From the NCBI RefSeq assembly GCF_009811555.1, contig NZ_BLIN01000005.1, forward strand, positions 3,543,501 through 3,607,500: a stretch of DNA of 64,000 bases, given 5' to 3'. The translations under genes and the position numbers were made by a program. The notes beneath the pieces were generated by a model. The model searched no databases. It was given only the letters and a program-made list of their open reading frames with translations, and was not told the DNA's origin. This document shows, piece after piece, positions 19,022 to 27,706 of this stretch. Origin of the DNA: Streptomyces caniferus. GTDB taxonomy: Bacteria; Actinomycetota; Actinomycetes; Streptomycetales; Streptomycetaceae. Position 1 is the stretch's first letter. Each line of letters opens with the position of its first letter.

Positions 19022-20041
19022 TCACGCCCCGGCGCCGCCCTCGGCGGCGAGCACCGCGTCCCGGTACGCCCGCGCCGCCGCCCGGAGCGCGGTCTCCGGG
19101 TCCACGCCCTCCGTTTCGGCCCGTATCGCCAGGGCCAGCAGTTCGTACCCGATGCCCTCGCCGGCCGGCGGCGCGACGTCGAGGCCGGCCGTGCGGACGC
19201 GGAAGGAGAGCTTCGCCGCCAGAGCCAGACCGGGCTGGGCCAGCGGAATGCCGTCGGTCACCGAGTCGCGCTGCTTCTCCTCCGCCTTCATCCGCAGCCA
19301 GTGCGCCCTGACGTCCTCCGGGGTCGCCGCTTCTGCCTCTCCGAAGACATGGGGATGGCGGTGGATCAGCTTCTCGACGATCCCGCCCGCGACATCGTCG
19401 AGGGAGAACGGCTCGTCGGGGTCGTCCTGGGCGATCCGGGCGTGGAAGACGACCTGGAGGAGGACATCGCCCAGCTCCTCGCGAAGCGCCTCGCGGTCCC
19501 CCTCCTCGATGGCCTCGACCAGCTCGTACGCCTCCTCGATGCCGTACTTGGCGAGGTCGCGGTGCGTACGGATGCCGCTCCAGGGACAGGTGGCGCGGAT
19601 CTGGTCCATGACCTGGACGAGGTCGAGCAGCCGGGCGCCGGGCAGGTCGTAGGAGCCGGGCAGCAGCTCCAGGTCCGGCATGGTCTCCCGGCCGGAGCCG
19701 GCCAGCCTGGCGAGGCCGTCGGTCAGCGCGCTCTCGCCGTCCGCCGAGGTCAGGACGACGGCCGTACGGTCTCCCGGCACGCAGTAGTCGACCAGGTCAC
19801 GGGCCGCGGGGACGGCGGCCGTCTCCACCTCGATGCCGGCCTCCCGCAGATAGGGGAGCTGCGGATGGTCCGGGTCGGCGCACAGCACACGGTCCGCCGC
19901 GCGCAGAATCTGCCAGGCGGGAAAGGACAGGAGCCCGGGGGCGACCCGGTGGCTGGTGGTGAGCAGGACCAGGCGTCCGGTGCCGGTGCCCTCGGGGCGG
20001 GCTTCGGCGCCGGTGTCGGCGGCAGAGGCGTCAGCGTTCAC
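19022..20041 (-). CDS. mazG: Nucleoside triphosphate pyrophosphohydrolase MazG
   Basis: House-cleaning enzyme hydrolysing noncanonical or excess NTPs to NMP and pyrophosphate; 339 residues. The core all-alpha MazG domain begins at LLDLVQVMDQIRATCPWSGIRTHRDL. It carries the metal-binding EExxE helix in YGIEEAYELVEAIEEGD and ELGDVLLQVVFHARIA. The 120-residue N-terminal part resembles the tetrapyrrole-methylase-like extension (VLLTTSHRVAPGLLSFPAWQILRAADRVL) found in actinobacterial MazG. GTG at 20041 is the likely start; a longer frame upstream has no ribosome-binding site. It lies downstream of a SurA-like lipoprotein gene. Confidence 0.9.
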   Translation of the reverse strand: MNADASAADTGAEARPEGTGTGRLVLLTTSHRVAPGLLSFPAWQILRAADRVLCADPDHPQLPYLREAGIEVETAAVPAARDLVDYCVPGDRTAVVLTSADGESALTDGLARLAGSGRETMPDLELLPGSYDLPGARLLDLVQVMDQIRATCPWSGIRTHRDLAKYGIEEAYELVEAIEEGDREALREELGDVLLQVVFHARIAQDDPDEPFSLDDVAGGIVEKLIHRHPHVFGEAEAATPEDVRAHWLRMKAEEKQRDSVTDGIPLAQPGLALAAKLSFRVRTAGLDVAPPAGEGIGYELLALAIRAETEGVDPETALRAAARAYRDAVLAAEGGAGA

Positions 20042-20174
20042 GTCTCGAACGTAACGCACCGCACCGACAAGCCCGGCGCGGGTGGGCGAAGGCCGGGGCA
20101 CCCGCCCCGGTCCCCCGCCACTCGCTCCGGCGGACCGCCCCGGGCCGCCCGCCCCGCCGCGTCGTCCCCCGGCC

Positions 20175-20813
20175 TCAGGCCTGCTGCTTCGCGGGCTCCC
20201 GGGTGATCCACGGGTCCTTGGTCTCGCCGAGGATGACCTGCTGGTCGTCCCACTTGCCGAACCGCGGATTGACGTCGATCCCCATGGACCGGGAGGTCTT
20301 GGCCAGCGCCTGGGCGAGCTTCTGCTGGCCCTGCGGCTTGCCCCGGTCCGCGCCGAGGTGCCGGGCGACGCCGTCGAGCAGCAGCTGGTTGCGGACCATG
20401 GCGTCGATCTCGTCGGGGGCGACGCCCTGCTGGAGCCACATCGCCTTCAGCCGCTCGGCGCCGCCGGCCTGCTTCTCCGCCTGGGCCCGCCACTGCTGGA
20501 CCTCGCGTCGGTCGACCGTCACCCCGGCGTCCCGCGCGCCGCGGGCCAGCACCTCGTCGAAGATCATGCCGTTGAGGGTGGCCAGGCTCAGCCGGCCGGT
20601 GTTCATGATGAGCTGGCCGCCCTGCGGGGACTTGGCCTGCGCGGCGCGGACGTCCTTCACCTTCGCCTGCAACTGCGAGACGGTGATCCGCTTCCCGTCC
20701 ACGAGGGCCGCGGCCCCGGGGTGGGCATCGCTGCCGCAGGCCGCGAGCAACGGGGCCGCGGCCAGCAGGGCGGCGGTGGCGGATACGGAGAGCGCTGTCC
20801 TACGGCGGAACAC
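20175..20813 (-). CDS. SurA N-terminal-domain lipoprotein
   Basis: Predicted exported lipoprotein of 212 residues. The signal peptide is followed by the lipobox LLAAC at about residues 21-25. The mature part resembles the SurA/PrsA N-terminal chaperone domain: VDGKRITVSQLQAKVKDVRA, a central helical segment, and NPRFGKWDDQQVIL near the end. It has no parvulin PPIase domain, so a chaperone or trafficking role outside the membrane is more likely than isomerase activity. GTG at 20813 follows GGGAGG. The position just upstream of mazG is a common Streptomyces arrangement. Confidence 0.85.
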   Translation of the reverse strand: MFRRRTALSVSATAALLAAAPLLAACGSDAHPGAAALVDGKRITVSQLQAKVKDVRAAQAKSPQGGQLIMNTGRLSLATLNGMIFDEVLARGARDAGVTVDRREVQQWRAQAEKQAGGAERLKAMWLQQGVAPDEIDAMVRNQLLLDGVARHLGADRGKPQGQQKLAQALAKTSRSMGIDVNPRFGKWDDQQVILGETKDPWITREPAKQQA

Positions 20814-21157
20814 ATGGCCTCCCGGCAGATCGTGCGACGGAGTCTCGACCTTGGTGGATCGATGCTATGGAGTCGGCGTGGCCCAGGCCACTGCTTCGGC
20901 CAACGATCTGGGGCGGGGTGGGTTTCTGCCGTGAGGACGGGACGCCCCTGGTCCGCTCGTCCGTCCCCGGTACCCCTGCCGGCCCCGCACCGGACTTCAC
21001 CGTTCCGGGCGACCGCCCGCCCTCCCGTCCCGGGAACGGACCGGCCCACGCCCGCGTCTGACCCACTGCCACGCCCGCCGTCACAGCGCAACGGCCGCCG
21101 GGCGGTCCGGGGCTCCGCTTCGAGTATCTTTTCGATCAGTTGAGAGTGAGGATCCGC
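20814..21157. other. Divergent intergenic region
   Basis: 344 bases between the minus-strand lipoprotein gene and the plus-strand DUF2079 gene. No gene is seen. TATCTT at 21125-21130 could be a -10 element for the DUF2079 gene, and TAGCAT (20867-20862, minus) one for the lipoprotein gene. Neither has a clear -35. Confidence 0.4.
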
Positions 21158-22735
21158 ATGGACACGGCCGCAGTAACTGCTGGGGGTGCCCCCGGACGGA
21201 TTCTCGGGGAGGACGTCGGCGCCGTGCCACCGCCCCGGGCCGCCGCCCCGGCCGGTGCCGTGCCGGCGCCGCGGTCCGCCACATCGGCCGACCCCGAGGC
21301 GGCGTCCACCGGCACGCCGCCACCGGACCGGACCGGCCGCCTGCGGCGCGCCGCCCACCGCCTGCGCACCCGGACGGCCCCCCTGCGCGCCCCTCGCCTC
21401 GACCCGTACTGGACGGCGGGGTTCTTCTTCGTCGCCTTCGCGCTGCTGGCCGTCTGCCGGTTCCGCACCCTGGGCACGTCCTCCTGGGACCTGGGGATAT
21501 TCGAACAGGCCATACGGGGCTACGCCCACTTCCAGGCGCCGGTCGTCGACCTCAAGGGCCCCGGCACCAACATCCTCGGCGACCACTTCAGTCCCGTACT
21601 GATCCTGCTCGCCCCCCTTTACCGGCTGTTCCCCTCGTCCCTGACCCTGCTGATCGCGCAGGCCGCGCTGTTCGCGCTGTCCGCGATACCGGTCACCCGG
21701 GCCGCCGCCCGCGCCCTGGGCCGCGTCCCGGGCCTGGCGATCGGCGTCGCCTACGGCACGTCCTGGGGCGTGCAGAAGGCCGTCGACTTCGACTTCCACG
21801 AGATCGCCTTCGCCCTGCCGCTGATCGCCTTCGCGCTCGAAGCGGTGCTGCGCGGACGGTGGACGGCGGTGGTGTGCTGGGCCGCGCCCCTGGTGCTGGT
21901 CAAGGAGGACCTCGGGGTGACCGCGGCCGTCATCGGGGCGCTCGCCCTGATACGCACCCGGCGGGCCAGTCCGCTGGCCATCGCCCTGGTGGCCTTCGGC
22001 ATCACCGCCACCGCCGTCACCCTCGGCGTGCTCATACCGGGGTTCAACGGCTCCGGCTCGTACGACTACTGGAGCAAGTTCGGCGCCGACGGCGGCGGCC
22101 TCACCATCCCCCTCGACACGGCCGTGCGCACCACCCTGTGGGTCCTGCTGCCCACCACCGGCCTGCTCGCGCTGCGTTCCCCTCTTCTGCTGGTCGCGCT
22201 CCCCACTCTGGGCTGGCGCTTCCTGTCGCACGAGCCCCACTACTGGGGCATCGACTGGCACTACAACGCCGTCCTGATGCCGGTGGTCTTCCTCGCCCTG
22301 ATCGACGCCCTGCCCAAGGCCCGGGTCTCCGCCCGCCCCTGGCTGCGCTCGTACGCCCACCACCTGCCGGCCGCCGTGGTGTCCGTGGCCCTCGCGCTCA
22401 CGGCCACGCTTCCGCTGGCCCGCCTCACCGAGGCCGCCACCTACCGCGTACCGCCGGACGTCGCCGCCGCCGAGAAGCTGCTGGACCGGATACCCGACGG
22501 CGCGAGCGTGGAGTCCGACATCCGGCCGCTGAGCCGCCTCACCGGCCGTACCCGGGTCTTCTGGATCGGCGACACCGGCGGCCTGGCACCCGACTATGTC
22601 GCCGTGCAACTGCGCGACAACCGCACCCCGCGGCAGGCGCTGACGGACGCCGTAGCCCGCCACCCCAAGTCCACCTACGTCGTCCTCGGCGGCGCCGCCG
22701 ACCTCCTCGTCCTGCACCGGACCTCCGCCCACTGA
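21158..22735 (+). CDS. DUF2079 polytopic membrane protein
   Basis: A 525-residue membrane protein with an Ala/Pro-rich cytoplasmic N-terminus of about 85 residues, then roughly ten hydrophobic helices starting at WTAGFFFVAFALLAVCRF. The FRTLGTSSWDLGIFEQAIRGY segment and the GDHFSPVLILLAPLYRLFPS segment are the hallmarks of DUF2079, a family related to GT-C glycosyltransferase-like membrane proteins. The C-terminal 110 residues form a soluble extracytoplasmic domain. ATG at 21158 has a GTGAGGA site and is preferred over TTG at 21140. Function is unknown; a transfer reaction using a lipid-linked sugar is a reasonable guess from fold only. Confidence 0.82.
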   Translation: MDTAAVTAGGAPGRILGEDVGAVPPPRAAAPAGAVPAPRSATSADPEAASTGTPPPDRTGRLRRAAHRLRTRTAPLRAPRLDPYWTAGFFFVAFALLAVCRFRTLGTSSWDLGIFEQAIRGYAHFQAPVVDLKGPGTNILGDHFSPVLILLAPLYRLFPSSLTLLIAQAALFALSAIPVTRAAARALGRVPGLAIGVAYGTSWGVQKAVDFDFHEIAFALPLIAFALEAVLRGRWTAVVCWAAPLVLVKEDLGVTAAVIGALALIRTRRASPLAIALVAFGITATAVTLGVLIPGFNGSGSYDYWSKFGADGGGLTIPLDTAVRTTLWVLLPTTGLLALRSPLLLVALPTLGWRFLSHEPHYWGIDWHYNAVLMPVVFLALIDALPKARVSARPWLRSYAHHLPAAVVSVALALTATLPLARLTEAATYRVPPDVAAAEKLLDRIPDGASVESDIRPLSRLTGRTRVFWIGDTGGLAPDYVAVQLRDNRTPRQALTDAVARHPKSTYVVLGGAADLLVLHRTSAH

Positions 22736-22821
22736 CCCCCGCGGCGCCACCCGCGCGGACGCGGACCGGGCGGCGGGCACGTCCCCCTCACCCGGCCCGC
22801 GAGCACACCGCCGAGGCCCCG

Positions 22822-22911
22822 TCAGCTGACTCTGCCGTAGTACGCCTCGGCGGTCCTCAGACACTGCCGGCGCTGCCCGACGGTCCTGTTCCCCACGGGA
22901 CATCGCACGAG
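22822..22911 (-). pseudogene. Possible remnant of a phospholipase A2 C-terminus
   Basis: The minus-strand frame ending at 22822 reads QRRQCLRTAEAYYGRVS. This closely resembles the C-terminal end of the intact phospholipase A2 gene at 26732-27313 (MKAACLKTADKYYAAVRVAG): same Cys spacing, TA-acidic-x-YY, and terminal Val. No catalytic region is found upstream in any frame before mfd. It therefore looks like the tail of a deleted second copy, separated from the intact gene by mfd. A chance match of this length cannot be excluded. Confidence 0.4.
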
Positions 22912-22994
22912 CAACGACGGGGGATCTGCGGTGGGTCCGGGCCCGCGGCGGCGCCGTCGGCGAGGAGCCGCGGTGGCCCCGTCGGCGCCCTCGC

Positions 22995-25900
22995 CTACGA
23001 CCCGAGGATGGTGGCCAGGAACTCCCCCACCCACGAGAGCAGTTCGCGGCCGACCAGCGGCTTGCCGCCGATCTTGCCGGTGGCCGGGCGCGGCACCAGG
23101 ATCTGGCGGGTGGCCGGCTTGAGGACCGTGCGGGGGTGCAGCCGCTTGAGCCGCAGCTCCTGCGATTCGCGCAACTCCACCGGCCCGAAACGGATGTTGG
23201 AGCCCTGCAGGGTGATGTCGGTGACGCCGCAGGAACGGGCGAGCATCCGCAGGCCGGCGACGAGCAGCAGGTTCTCGACGGGTTCGGGCAGCTTGCCGTA
23301 GCGGTCGGCCAGCTCCTCGCGGACGGCCGCGATGTCCTCCTCCGAGGAGGCGGAGGCGATGGCACGGTAGGCCTGGAGGCGCAGCCGCTCGCCGGGGGCG
23401 TAGTCGTGCGGGACGTGCGCGTCGACGGGGAGCTCGATCTTGACTTCGAGCGGGGGCTCCTCCTCCACGCCGCCCTCCAGGGAGGCGCGGTAGTCGGCGA
23501 CCGCCTCGCCCACCATGCGTACGTAGAGGTCGAAGCCGACGCCCGCGATATGGCCGGACTGCTCGCCGCCGAGGAGATTGCCCGCGCCGCGGATCTCCAG
23601 GTCCTTCATGGCGACGTACATGCCCGCGCCCATCTCGGTGTGCTGGGCGATGGTCGCCAGCCGCTCGTGGGCTGTCTCGGTCAGCGGCTTCTCCGGCGGG
23701 TAGAGGAAGTAGGCGTAGCCGCGCTCGCGGCCGCGGCCCACCCGCCCGCGCAGCTGGTGGAGCTGGGAGAGGCCGAAGTTGTCGCCGCGCTCGACGATCA
23801 GGGTGTTGGCGTTGGAGATGTCGATGCCGGATTCGACGATGGTGGTGGAGACCAGGACGTCGAACTTCTTCTCCCAGAAGTCGACGACGACCTGCTCCAG
23901 CTGGGTCTCGCCCATCTGGCCGTGGGCGGTCTGGATGCGGGCCTCGGGCACGATCTCGCGCAGCCGGGCGGCGGCGCGGTCGATCGACTCGACACGGTTG
24001 TGGATGTAGAAGACCTGGCCCTCGCGCAGGAGTTCGCGGCGGATGGCGGCGCCGATCTGCTTCTGCTCGTACGGGCCGACGAAGGTGAGGACCGGGTGGC
24101 GCTCCTCGGGCGGGGTGGTGATCGTGGACATCTCGCGGATGCCCGTCACCGCCATCTCCAGGGTGCGGGGGATGGGCGTCGCGGACATGGTCAGCACGTC
24201 GACGTTGGCGCGCAGCTTCTTCAGCTGCTCCTTGTGCTCGACGCCGAACCGCTGCTCCTCGTCGACGATGACCAGGCCCAGGTCCTTGAACTTGGTCTCG
24301 GAGGAGAACAGGCGGTGGGTGCCGATGACGAGGTCGACGGTGCCGTCGCGCAGCCCTTCGAGGACGGCCTTGGCCTCGGTGTCGGTCTGGAAGCGGGACA
24401 GCGCCCGGACGTTGACCGGGAACTGGCCGTACCGCTCGGTGAAGGTGCCGAGGTGCTGCTGCACGAGGAGGGTGGTCGGCACCAGGACGGCCACCTGCTT
24501 GCCGTCCTGGACGGCCTTGAAGGCGGCGCGGACCGCGATCTCCGTCTTGCCGTAGCCGACGTCGCCGCAGATCAGGCGGTCCATGGGGACCGACTTCTCC
24601 ATGTCCTCCTTGACCTCGGCGATGGTGGAGAGCTGGTCGGGCGTCTCCGCGTAGGGGAAGGCGTCCTCCAGCTCGCGCTGCCAGGGGGTGTCCGGGCCGA
24701 AGGTGTGGCCGGGCGCCGCCATCCGCGCGGAGTACAGCTTGATGAGGTCGGCGGCGATCTCCTTGACGGCCTTCTTGGCGCGCGCCTTGGTCTTGGTCCA
24801 GTCGGCGCCGCCGAGCCGGTGCAGGGTCGGGGCCTCGCCGCCCACGTACTTGGTGACCTGTTCGAGCTGGTCGGTCGGGATGTAGAGGCGGTCGCCGGGC
24901 TGGCCGCGCTTGGCGGGCGCGTACTCGACGAGGAGGTACTCGCGGGTGGCGCCCTGGACCGTGCGCTGCACCATCTCGATGTAGCGGCCCACACCGTGCT
25001 GCTCGTGCACGATGAAGTCGCCGGCCTGCAAGGTCAGCGGGTCGATGGTCTTGCGGCGGCGGGCCGGCATCCGCGCCGCGTCCTTGCCTGCCGCCTTCTG
25101 GCCGGAGAGGTCGGTCTCGGTGAGGACGGCGAGGCGGAGCTCGGGGTCGATGAAGCCGTTGTCGAGGGGGCTGCAGGAGACGTGGACGAGGGAGGGCGAG
25201 AGCGCGGCGAGGTCGGCGTCCAGGCGGGCGGGGATGCCCTCGCCGCCGAGGACCTCGACCGTACGGGCGGCGGGGCCGTGTCCCTCGGTGAGGAACACCG
25301 TGCGCCAGCCGTCCGCGAGCCACTGCTTGGTGTCGGCCAGCGCCCGCTGGGTGTCGCCGCGGTAGGTGTCGGGGGCGTGCATGCCCAGCTTGAGGGTGTC
25401 GCCGTCCGCCGCCAGCTCCTCATCGGCCGCGAAGGGGCTCACCGACCACCACATCATCCCCAGCTCGCGCGCCCGGTCCCGGACGTCCGCGAGGCCCCAC
25501 AGGGAGGCCGCGCCCACGTCGATCGGTGCCACTCCCCCGCCGGCGCTGGCCGCCCAGGAGGCCTGCAGGAACTCCTGGCTGGTCGCCACCAGGTCGGCGG
25601 CCCGGGTGCGCACCCGCTCCGGGTCGCACACCACCGTCATGCTCCCGGCCGGCAGCACGTCCAGCAGCAGCTCCATGTCGTCCACCAGGACCGGGGCCAG
25701 CGACTCCATGCCGTCGACGGCGATCCCCTCGGCGATCTTGCCGAGCAGCTCGCCCAGTTCGGGGTGCTGCTCGGCGAGCGCCGCGGCCCGCTGCCGGACG
25801 TCGTCGGTCAGCAGCAGCTCGCGGCACGGAGGCGCCCACAGGCCGTGTTCGGCGACCTCCAGGGACCGCTGGTCGGCGACCTTGAAGTAGCGGATCTCCT

Positions 25901-26540
25901 CGACGTCGTCGCCCCAGAACTCCACCCGCAGCGGGTGCTCCTCGGTGGGCGGGAAGACGTCCAGGATCCCGCCGCGGACCGCGAACTCGCCGCGCTTCTC
26001 GACCAGCTCGACGCGTGCGTACGCGGCCGCCGCCAGGCCGTCGACGATCTCTTCCAGATCGGCGGTCTGGCCCGTGCGCAGGCTGACCGGCTCCAGGTCG
26101 CCCAGGCCCTTGACCTGCGGCTGGAGCACCGAGCGGATGGGGGCGACGACGACGGAGACGGGACCGGCCGTCGGGTCGTCCTGGCGCGGGTGGGCGAGCC
26201 GGCGCAGCACCGCGAGGCGCCGGCCGACGGTGTCCGAGCGCGGGGAGAGCCGCTCGTGCGGCAGCGTCTCCCAGGAGGGGTACTCCACGACGGCGTTGTC
26301 CTCGCCGGCCGGCATCAGGCTGCGCAGGACGGCGGCGAGGTCCTCCGCCTCCCGGCCGGTGGCGGTCACCGCGAGCACCGGGCGGCCGGCCTCCCGGGCC
26401 AGTGCGGCGAGCGCGAGCGGGCGGGCGGCGGGCGGCCCCACCAGATCCACATGCGGCCGGTTCCCGTCGGCCGCGGCCTGCAGCGCTTCGGCGAGCGCCC
26501 GGTCCCGTACGACGGCGTCGAGCAGACCAGTCAGGCTCAT
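22995..26540 (-). CDS. mfd: Transcription-repair coupling factor Mfd
   Basis: ATP-dependent DNA translocase that removes RNA polymerase stalled at lesions and recruits UvrA; 1181 residues, the expected length. The N-terminal UvrB-like region contains EYPSWETLPHERLSPRSDTV. The RNA-polymerase interaction domain (CarD-like) is around GDFIVHEQHGVGRYIEM. The helicase core has Walker A GDVGYGKTE near residue 660, the DEEQRFG box, and motif VI in QLRGRVGRGRERGYAYF. The C-terminal TRCF domain follows. ATG at 26540 (MSLTGLLDAVV) is the family start. It is a single minus-strand gene between the DUF2079 and phospholipase genes. Confidence 0.97.
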   Translation of the reverse strand: MSLTGLLDAVVRDRALAEALQAAADGNRPHVDLVGPPAARPLALAALAREAGRPVLAVTATGREAEDLAAVLRSLMPAGEDNAVVEYPSWETLPHERLSPRSDTVGRRLAVLRRLAHPRQDDPTAGPVSVVVAPIRSVLQPQVKGLGDLEPVSLRTGQTADLEEIVDGLAAAAYARVELVEKRGEFAVRGGILDVFPPTEEHPLRVEFWGDDVEEIRYFKVADQRSLEVAEHGLWAPPCRELLLTDDVRQRAAALAEQHPELGELLGKIAEGIAVDGMESLAPVLVDDMELLLDVLPAGSMTVVCDPERVRTRAADLVATSQEFLQASWAASAGGGVAPIDVGAASLWGLADVRDRARELGMMWWSVSPFAADEELAADGDTLKLGMHAPDTYRGDTQRALADTKQWLADGWRTVFLTEGHGPAARTVEVLGGEGIPARLDADLAALSPSLVHVSCSPLDNGFIDPELRLAVLTETDLSGQKAAGKDAARMPARRRKTIDPLTLQAGDFIVHEQHGVGRYIEMVQRTVQGATREYLLVEYAPAKRGQPGDRLYIPTDQLEQVTKYVGGEAPTLHRLGGADWTKTKARAKKAVKEIAADLIKLYSARMAAPGHTFGPDTPWQRELEDAFPYAETPDQLSTIAEVKEDMEKSVPMDRLICGDVGYGKTEIAVRAAFKAVQDGKQVAVLVPTTLLVQQHLGTFTERYGQFPVNVRALSRFQTDTEAKAVLEGLRDGTVDLVIGTHRLFSSETKFKDLGLVIVDEEQRFGVEHKEQLKKLRANVDVLTMSATPIPRTLEMAVTGIREMSTITTPPEERHPVLTFVGPYEQKQIGAAIRRELLREGQVFYIHNRVESIDRAAARLREIVPEARIQTAHGQMGETQLEQVVVDFWEKKFDVLVSTTIVESGIDISNANTLIVERGDNFGLSQLHQLRGRVGRGRERGYAYFLYPPEKPLTETAHERLATIAQHTEMGAGMYVAMKDLEIRGAGNLLGGEQSGHIAGVGFDLYVRMVGEAVADYRASLEGGVEEEPPLEVKIELPVDAHVPHDYAPGERLRLQAYRAIASASSEEDIAAVREELADRYGKLPEPVENLLLVAGLRMLARSCGVTDITLQGSNIRFGPVELRESQELRLKRLHPRTVLKPATRQILVPRPATGKIGGKPLVGRELLSWVGEFLATILGS

Positions 26541-26651
26541 CAGAAGGTTCCGTCCCAGCGAGGCGAACAACGCAGCAGCCCGACACGTCTCACGGGCCGG
26601 GGTTGCCAAGCGTACGCCCGCCGGTCACCCCGGCGGGCCGCAAGACCCCGA

Positions 26652-26687
26652 CGGCCCCGGCGCGCCGGACAGCTCGCGCCGGGGCCG
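26652..26687. terminator. Terminator of phospholipase gene
   Basis: CGGCCCCGGCGCG pairs perfectly with CGCGCCGGGGCCG around a 10-base loop, 45 bases past the phospholipase stop and upstream of mfd. Confidence 0.75.
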
Positions 26688-26731
26688 CGCTCCCGGCCGC
26701 GGCGCGAGCCGTCAGCCGTGAGCGGCGCGGA

Positions 26732-27313
26732 TCAGCCGGCGACCCGGACCGCGGCGTAGTACTTGTCCGCGGTCTTGAGGCAGGCGGCCTTCATCTTCTT
26801 CCGCAGCGCGGGCGTGAGCGGGTCGGCCCAGGGCTTGTACTGGCAGGCCTTGCGCATGTCCTGCAGGAATACGTCGTCGATACGCTTCTTGTGGTCCCGG
26901 CGCCACGCCGTCTTCCCCACAATTGTCTTGTAGTTGCGGTAACCGAAGTCGTGGCGGTGGCAGGAGTAGGTGAAGTCGTAGCCGCCCGGCAGCTTCTCCG
27001 GCGAGCTGTTGCAGCCGTTGGTGCTCCAGTTGAAGCGGAAGTAATTCGAGCCCGAGCGGTACAGCCCGAGGTACTTGAACCAGGCATCCTGGGACGCCTG
27101 CCCCTTGCTGGTCAGCGACTTGAGCTTCTTCAGCCGGTACGCCCCGCCGACCGCGGGACCGGCCACGTCCGCCGCAGAGGCCTGCTGCGCCACGGAGGAC
27201 GGTCCGGTCGTGACCGCCTCTGCCGGCGCCGCGGCGAGCGCGGGTGCCGCCGTCCCCAGAGCGAGGACACCGGCCAGTACGACACCTCCGAAAGAGGTCC
27301 GTATCGTGTTCAC
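26732..27313 (-). CDS. Secreted prokaryotic phospholipase A2
   Basis: Small secreted lipase of the bacterial/fungal PLA2 family, which releases the sn-2 fatty acid from phospholipids in a calcium-dependent way. The 193-residue precursor has a signal peptide ending near APALA. The mature enzyme holds the catalytic dyad motif SCHRHDFGYRNY (His and Asp), preceded by the calcium-site region NGCNSSPEKLPGGYDF. Two disulphides are likely between the four Cys residues (CN, SCH, ACQ, ACL). GTG at 27313 has a GGAAGGG site; ATG at 27346 is a weaker alternative. It has its own promoter region and terminator. Confidence 0.92.
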   Translation of the reverse strand: MNTIRTSFGGVVLAGVLALGTAAPALAAAPAEAVTTGPSSVAQQASAADVAGPAVGGAYRLKKLKSLTSKGQASQDAWFKYLGLYRSGSNYFRFNWSTNGCNSSPEKLPGGYDFTYSCHRHDFGYRNYKTIVGKTAWRRDHKKRIDDVFLQDMRKACQYKPWADPLTPALRKKMKAACLKTADKYYAAVRVAG

Positions 27314-27706
27314 TTGTTTCCCTTCCCCGATTTCATGCTGCATCGGAAGCCGTATCCGAAATCGGCTCCGGGGAGGAAAATAGCGCGCCGCCGGGCTCCG
27401 CAGGAGGAATTGCCGCATCACCCCGGCGCACCGTCGAGGGAATCTCGAGTTCCGCACGGCCGGACATGGTGAAGCAAGGGCGGACTCGATCACTATGTCC
27501 GGATGTGCCCGATGCGCAAAGAGGGTTCAATGCACCCAAAACCTCGGCGCGCGGGCCCGGCTGTGATGTGGAACACCCCCCGCGCCACGGGCACCGGCCT
27601 GCCGCACCCCGGAGCCCGTCGAGCCGCGCCGGGACCGGAAGCGCGGTTCCGCGCTCCGCCCCCGCATGGAAGGGTGCAGCGTACAAGGACCTGCGGAGGG
27701 GGAACG

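Noticed and set aside
23136..26759. 1207-residue plus-strand open frame
   Set aside because: Antisense shadow of mfd, which has full helicase motifs on the other strand.
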